DNA of 9,768 nt. It comes from an uncultured Clostridia bacterium. GTDB taxonomy: Bacteria > Bacillota > Clostridia > Christensenellales > CAG-1252. The stretch is taken from NCBI GenBank assembly GCA_946626795.1, contig CAMOUZ010000035.1, positions 1 to 9,768 on the forward strand. The letters run 5' to 3'. The translations under genes were made by a program, and so were the position numbers. Under the pieces are notes generated by a model. The model searched no databases. It worked only from the letters and a program-made list of their open reading frames with translations, and was not told where the DNA came from. Below, piece by piece: positions 7,611 to 9,768 of the stretch (positions within the stretch are counted from its first letter, which is position 1; every line of letters begins with the position of its first letter).

Positions 7611-7700
7611 CGAATAACCGCTATGGCGCAATGAAGCGCACTCCGCCATGAATTGCGCTAAGCCGCATTTCGAATGAGATTCTTCGGCATAGCGAAGAGA
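7611..7700. repeat. Hairpin cluster after the terminator
   Basis: No gene is seen. ATGGCG (7623-7628) pairs with CGCCAT (7644-7649), or alternatively GCGCAAT (7626-7632) with ATTGCGC (7652-7658). A separate perfect stem TCTTCG/CGAAGA (7681-7686 with 7693-7698) follows. The 11-mer ATGAATTGCGC (7648-7658) is identical to 45-55, linking this cluster to the array at the left end of the window. Confidence 0.5.
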
Positions 7701-7706
7701 TTCGGG

Positions 7707-7882
7707 ATGGCAATAAAGGCGCGGATCGTCGACATAGGATGAGAATTATAATGTCATGTCGAGCTTGTCGAAACATTGCCGATTACTGCGCACTGCCGCA
7801 AGGCAGTTTTGGCTCGGGGTGAGCAGGAGGCAGGGAGTATGCGGCGATCCTTCGGCTGCGCTGCGCTTCGTTCAGGATGACA
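7707..7882 (+). repeat. MITE-like palindromic element, copy A, with shared 5' flank
   Basis: The core runs from TGTCAT (7752-7757) to ATGACA (7877-7882), about 131 bp, with short inverted ends and an internal ATCCT/AGGAT hairpin (7847-7851 with 7874-7878). The 45 bp before the core (from 7707, containing CAATAAAGG and GAGAATTATAA) is also shared with copy B at 8144. The two copies therefore align over about 175 bp with scattered, mostly transition differences. No transposase is encoded. A 63-codon open frame runs across it but has no ribosome binding site and is repeat DNA. Confidence 0.75.
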
Positions 7883-7918
7883 AAAGGGAAGGAAGCCCGT
7901 TAAAGAAGCAGAGAGAAC

Positions 7919-7950
7919 AAGGCGGTCCCTCGATTGCCTCGGGATGACAA
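7919..7950 (+). repeat. Solo end-hairpin copy of the repeat family
   Basis: This 32-bp segment differs by a single base from 8096-8127, the right end of element C. It folds as ATCCC-like/GGGAT around CGA...TCG and ends in GGATGACA. Like 125-166, it is an end hairpin without its left partner. The adjacent 7951-7989 holds nothing else recognisable. Confidence 0.6.
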
Positions 7951-7989
7951 TAACGAGGCGGGGCTTCGGCGTGGAATGGCAAATTATTA

Positions 7990-8126
7990 TGTCATACCGA
8001 CCAAGGGCGAAGCCCGAAGCGGAGTGTATCGCCGATTACTGTTTATCGACCAAAGGTCGGCCTTCGCTCGGAGCGAGGCGTTGGAGCAAGAATACAAGGC
8101 GATCCCTCGATTGCCTCGGGATGACA
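7990..8126 (+). repeat. MITE-like palindromic element, copy C (diverged interior)
   Basis: It starts TGTCAT (7990-7995) and ends ATGACA (8121-8126), 137 bp, with the end symmetry extending into flanking TTATTA and AATAA. It shares TCGCCGATTACTG with copy B, and TCGCCGATTACTG lacks only its first two bases in copy A, where the sequence reads TTGCCGATTACTG. The middle differs from both and contains its own GACC.../...GGTC-type pairings. It sits between copies A and B. Two overlapping open frames of about 65 codons cross it. Both lack ribosome binding sites and are rejected as genes. Confidence 0.65.
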
Positions 8127-8143
8127 AATAAAGACGTTCTCGA

Positions 8144-8320
8144 ATGACAATAAAGGTGCGGAACGTCGGCATGGGATGAGAATTATAATGTCATGTCGAG
8201 CTTGTCGAAACATCGCCGATTACTGCGTACTGTCGCAAGGCAGCTTTGGTTCGGGGTGAGCAGGGAGGGGGAGAGGACAAGGCGATCCTTCAGCTGCGCT
8301 GCGCTTCGTTCAGGATGACG
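8144..8320 (+). repeat. MITE-like palindromic element, copy B, with shared 5' flank
   Basis: The core runs from TGTCAT (8189-8194) to ATGACG (8315-8320), with the same left flank as copy A (AATAAAGG...GAGAATTATAA). It aligns with copy A over about 175 bp, offset by 437 bp. The last base of the inverted end is altered (ATGACG instead of ATGACA). It ends about 70 bp before the -35 box of the downstream gene. Positions 8321-8387 show nothing recognisable. Confidence 0.75.
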
Positions 8321-8387
8321 TTATGGCTGTATATTCCCGAAACATCTCAAGCGTATTAAACATAGCGATACGCCGTCGTTCTCCCTA

Positions 8388-8416
8388 TTGACAGGGGGCG
8401 CATAGCTTGGTATAAT
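8388..8416 (+). promoter_or_regulatory. Consensus extended -10 sigma-A promoter of the oxidoreductase gene
   Basis: TTGACA (8388-8393) and TATAAT (8411-8416) are both perfect consensus and separated by exactly 17 nt. A TG at 8408-8409 makes it an extended -10 promoter. Unregulated it should be very strong, so repression is plausible given the palindromes overlapping it. The transcript would start near 8423, leaving a leader of about 60 nt. Confidence 0.9.
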
Positions 8417-8460
8417 TATAGGAGCCTAATTATAATAATTAAAGCTTTATAATTATAATT
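8411..8460. promoter_or_regulatory. AT-rich palindromes over the -10 and start site, possible operator
   Basis: TATAATTATA (8411-8420) is a perfect palindrome that contains the -10 box. Downstream, AATTATAAT (8428-8436) and ATTATAATT (8452-8460) form an inverted pair around TTAAAGCTTTAT. The core AATTATAA-type motif therefore occurs three times within 50 bp. Placement over the -10 and initial transcribed region is typical of repressor sites. The regulator is unknown, and the AT-rich composition alone could produce part of this. Confidence 0.45.
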
Positions 8461-8467
8461 TACAAGG

Positions 8468-8474
8468 AAAGGAG
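8468..8474 (+). promoter_or_regulatory. Ribosome binding site for the oxidoreductase
   Basis: AAAGGAG lies seven bases before the ATG at 8482, an optimal distance. It supports this start, which also places the dinucleotide-binding glycine loop right at the N-terminus as expected for the family. Confidence 0.85.
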
Positions 8475-8481
8475 ATGCAAG

Positions 8482-9768
8482 ATGAAAGAATACGACGTGA
8501 TCGTTGTAGGCGCCGGAAACGGCGGTCTCGTAGCGGCGGCGACGGTGGCGCAGGCGGGCTATAAGACCCTCCTCCTCGAGAAGCATAACATTCCGGGCGG
8601 CTGCGCGACGAGCTTTGTCAGAGGCAGGTTTGAGTTCGAGCCCGCGCTCCATGAGCTCTGCGCGGAGAGCACGTCCCCCGAGCTGGAATCCACGAAGAGG
8701 ATATTCGCGGACCTCGGCGCGAGCGTGGACCTTCTCCATGAAGACACGCTTTATCGCTCGATTTGCACGGCGGAGGGCGGCTTCGACGTGGTGATGCATA
8801 CGGGCAGGGAGCGTTTCCTCGATGACATCGAGGCGGCTGTGCCGGGATGCAGGGAGAGCGTTGCGAAGCTCTTCGATCTCATCTATAATATCGACGACGC
8901 GCAGAAATACATGGCGTCGGGGAAGAACGGGATGAAGCTGAATCCTTTCGTCCTCATGAGCAAGTACGGCGATTTTATGCGCACGGGCTCGCATAGCACG
9001 GAGGAGGTGGAGATCGCGCTCGGGATCCCCGAGAAGGCGCGCGCCATCTTGAATACCTATTGGGGGTATCTCGGCGTGCCGACGGATGACCTCTCCGCGC
9101 TTCATTTCATCAGCCTTTTGACTGCTTATATGCAGGTGAAGCCCACGATGCCTTATCATCGCTCTCACGAGCTCTCTTTAAGCCTCGTGAAAGCTTTTAT
9201 GGGCTTTGGCGGCGAGGTGAGGTATAATACCGAAGTGACGAAATTCCTCTTCGACGAGAAGGGGAGAGCGGTGGGCGTCGTGGCGAACGGCGAAGAGCTC
9301 CGCGCGAAGAAGATCATCTCGAATATCATGCCGAATAACGTCATCAATCGCGCCGACCATAAGAAATTCCCCAAGCGTTTCAGGAAGCTGGCGAATGCTC
9401 GCAAGATGGGCATGACGTTCGTCACGGTGTATCTCGGCTTGGACCGCACGAAGGAGGAGCTCGGGATCACGGATTACAGCGTTTTCATCACGAAGGACCT
9501 TTCTGCCCGCGTCCAATACGACACGAGGCAGGACTGCGGCTATTACGTGGTGAATTGCCTGAATAACGCCCTGCCGGACTGCACGCCGAAGGGGACTTCC
9601 ACCCTCTTCTTCACGATCCCTTACATCGCGGGTGATTTCCCCGAGAATATGACGGCGAGGGAGTATAAGGCGTATAAGAACGCCGTCGCGGAGAAATATA
9701 TCAAGGATTATGAGAAGGTGATGGGGCTCACGATCATGCCTTACATCGAGGAGATCGCCATCGCCACG
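8482..9768 (+). CDS. Phytoene desaturase / RetSat-like FAD-dependent oxidoreductase (3' truncated by window)
   Basis: The 429 codons present run off the right edge with no stop. The family is usually around 490-530 residues, so roughly 60-100 are missing. An N-terminal Rossmann FAD loop is clear: VIVVGAGNGGL at 6-16, the acidic E33 after the second strand (LLLEKH), and PGG at 38-40. Near 196 the YLGVPTDDLSA segment fits the central region of CrtI-like enzymes. At 241-281 the second FAD-binding stretch reads GFGGEVRYNTEV...FDEKGRAVGVV...KIISN. The last visible residues, YIEEIAIAT, match the IE..E.aTP motif before the C-terminal FAD helix. The family oxidises or saturates polyene or retinoid-like lipids; the substrate cannot be read from the sequence. 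One oddity is that the usual P-x-GG before the helix at about 225 is replaced by PYHRSHEL. It is probably cytoplasmic, with no signal peptide. No partner gene is visible in the window. Confidence 0.88.
   Translation, partial: MKEYDVIVVGAGNGGLVAAATVAQAGYKTLLLEKHNIPGGCATSFVRGRFEFEPALHELCAESTSPELESTKRIFADLGASVDLLHEDTLYRSICTAEGGFDVVMHTGRERFLDDIEAAVPGCRESVAKLFDLIYNIDDAQKYMASGKNGMKLNPFVLMSKYGDFMRTGSHSTEEVEIALGIPEKARAILNTYWGYLGVPTDDLSALHFISLLTAYMQVKPTMPYHRSHELSLSLVKAFMGFGGEVRYNTEVTKFLFDEKGRAVGVVANGEELRAKKIISNIMPNNVINRADHKKFPKRFRKLANARKMGMTFVTVYLGLDRTKEELGITDYSVFITKDLSARVQYDTRQDCGYYVVNCLNNALPDCTPKGTSTLFFTIPYIAGDFPENMTAREYKAYKNAVAEKYIKDYEKVMGLTIMPYIEEIAIAT

Noticed and set aside
7756..8147. Open frames of 63-67 codons between the two genes
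   Set aside because: They run through the palindromic repeats, overlap each other in different frames, and have no ribosome binding site or promoter.
7707..8320. Repeats considered as a CRISPR array
   Set aside because: The units are long, diverged and irregularly spaced, with palindromic ends. There are no short identical direct repeats with uniform spacers.
8482..9768. Monoamine-oxidase or protoporphyrinogen-oxidase type amine oxidase as the identity of the second gene
   Set aside because: The layout of the second FAD segment (GGEVRYNTEV...GRAVGVV...KIISN) and the IEEIAIAT end fit the phytoene-desaturase/RetSat branch better.

Overview
The window fits a member of the Bacillota, most likely a gut-type Clostridium relative of moderate GC. 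The evidence is near-consensus sigma-A promoters, strong AGGAGG-type ribosome binding sites, a dockerin-bearing secreted giant protein, and intergenic DNA full of small palindromic repeats. The assignment below that level is inference; a Christensenellales-like gut lineage is only a guess.

Layout. Positions 1-410 hold no convincing gene; they carry small hairpins and fragments of a dispersed palindromic repeat. A sigma-A-type promoter (450-478) and a structured leader of about 100 nt lead into one very large gene (583-7512, 2309 codons). It ends in a clean intrinsic terminator (7548-7573). Positions 7574-8387 are again non-coding and repeat-rich, with three related MITE-like elements about 130-137 bp long. 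A textbook extended -10 promoter (8388-8416), overlapped and followed by AT-rich palindromes, then drives a second gene starting at 8482. That gene runs off the right edge and encodes a phytoene-desaturase/RetSat-like FAD oxidoreductase.

The giant protein is an exported, mosaic surface or extracellular protein. In order it has a signal peptide, an N-terminal beta-sandwich-like region, about six bacterial Ig-like domains joined by a recurrent Y/F-x-I-x-x-A linker, and an internal type I dockerin with one intact and one degraded calcium loop. Its C-terminal half has four modules that start at a regular spacing of about 300 residues. Each opens with a short helix and an 'I-x-x-D/N' strand and continues as a right-handed-beta-helix-like repeat. 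The first module contains a charged coiled coil. Modules 1 and 3 resemble each other at the entry, and so do 2 and 4, which suggests duplication of a two-module unit. No catalytic site, sortase signal or SLH domain is visible. The likely role is carbohydrate binding, adhesion or scaffolding, possibly held to a cohesin partner by the dockerin.

The two genes are separate transcription units, and nothing in the sequence links them functionally. I see no tRNA, rRNA, CRISPR array, transposase or phage gene. The most noteworthy signals are the modular design and internal dockerin of the giant protein, the T8 tract in its promoter spacer, the alternative hairpins in its leader, and the MITE-like repeat family on both sides of it.
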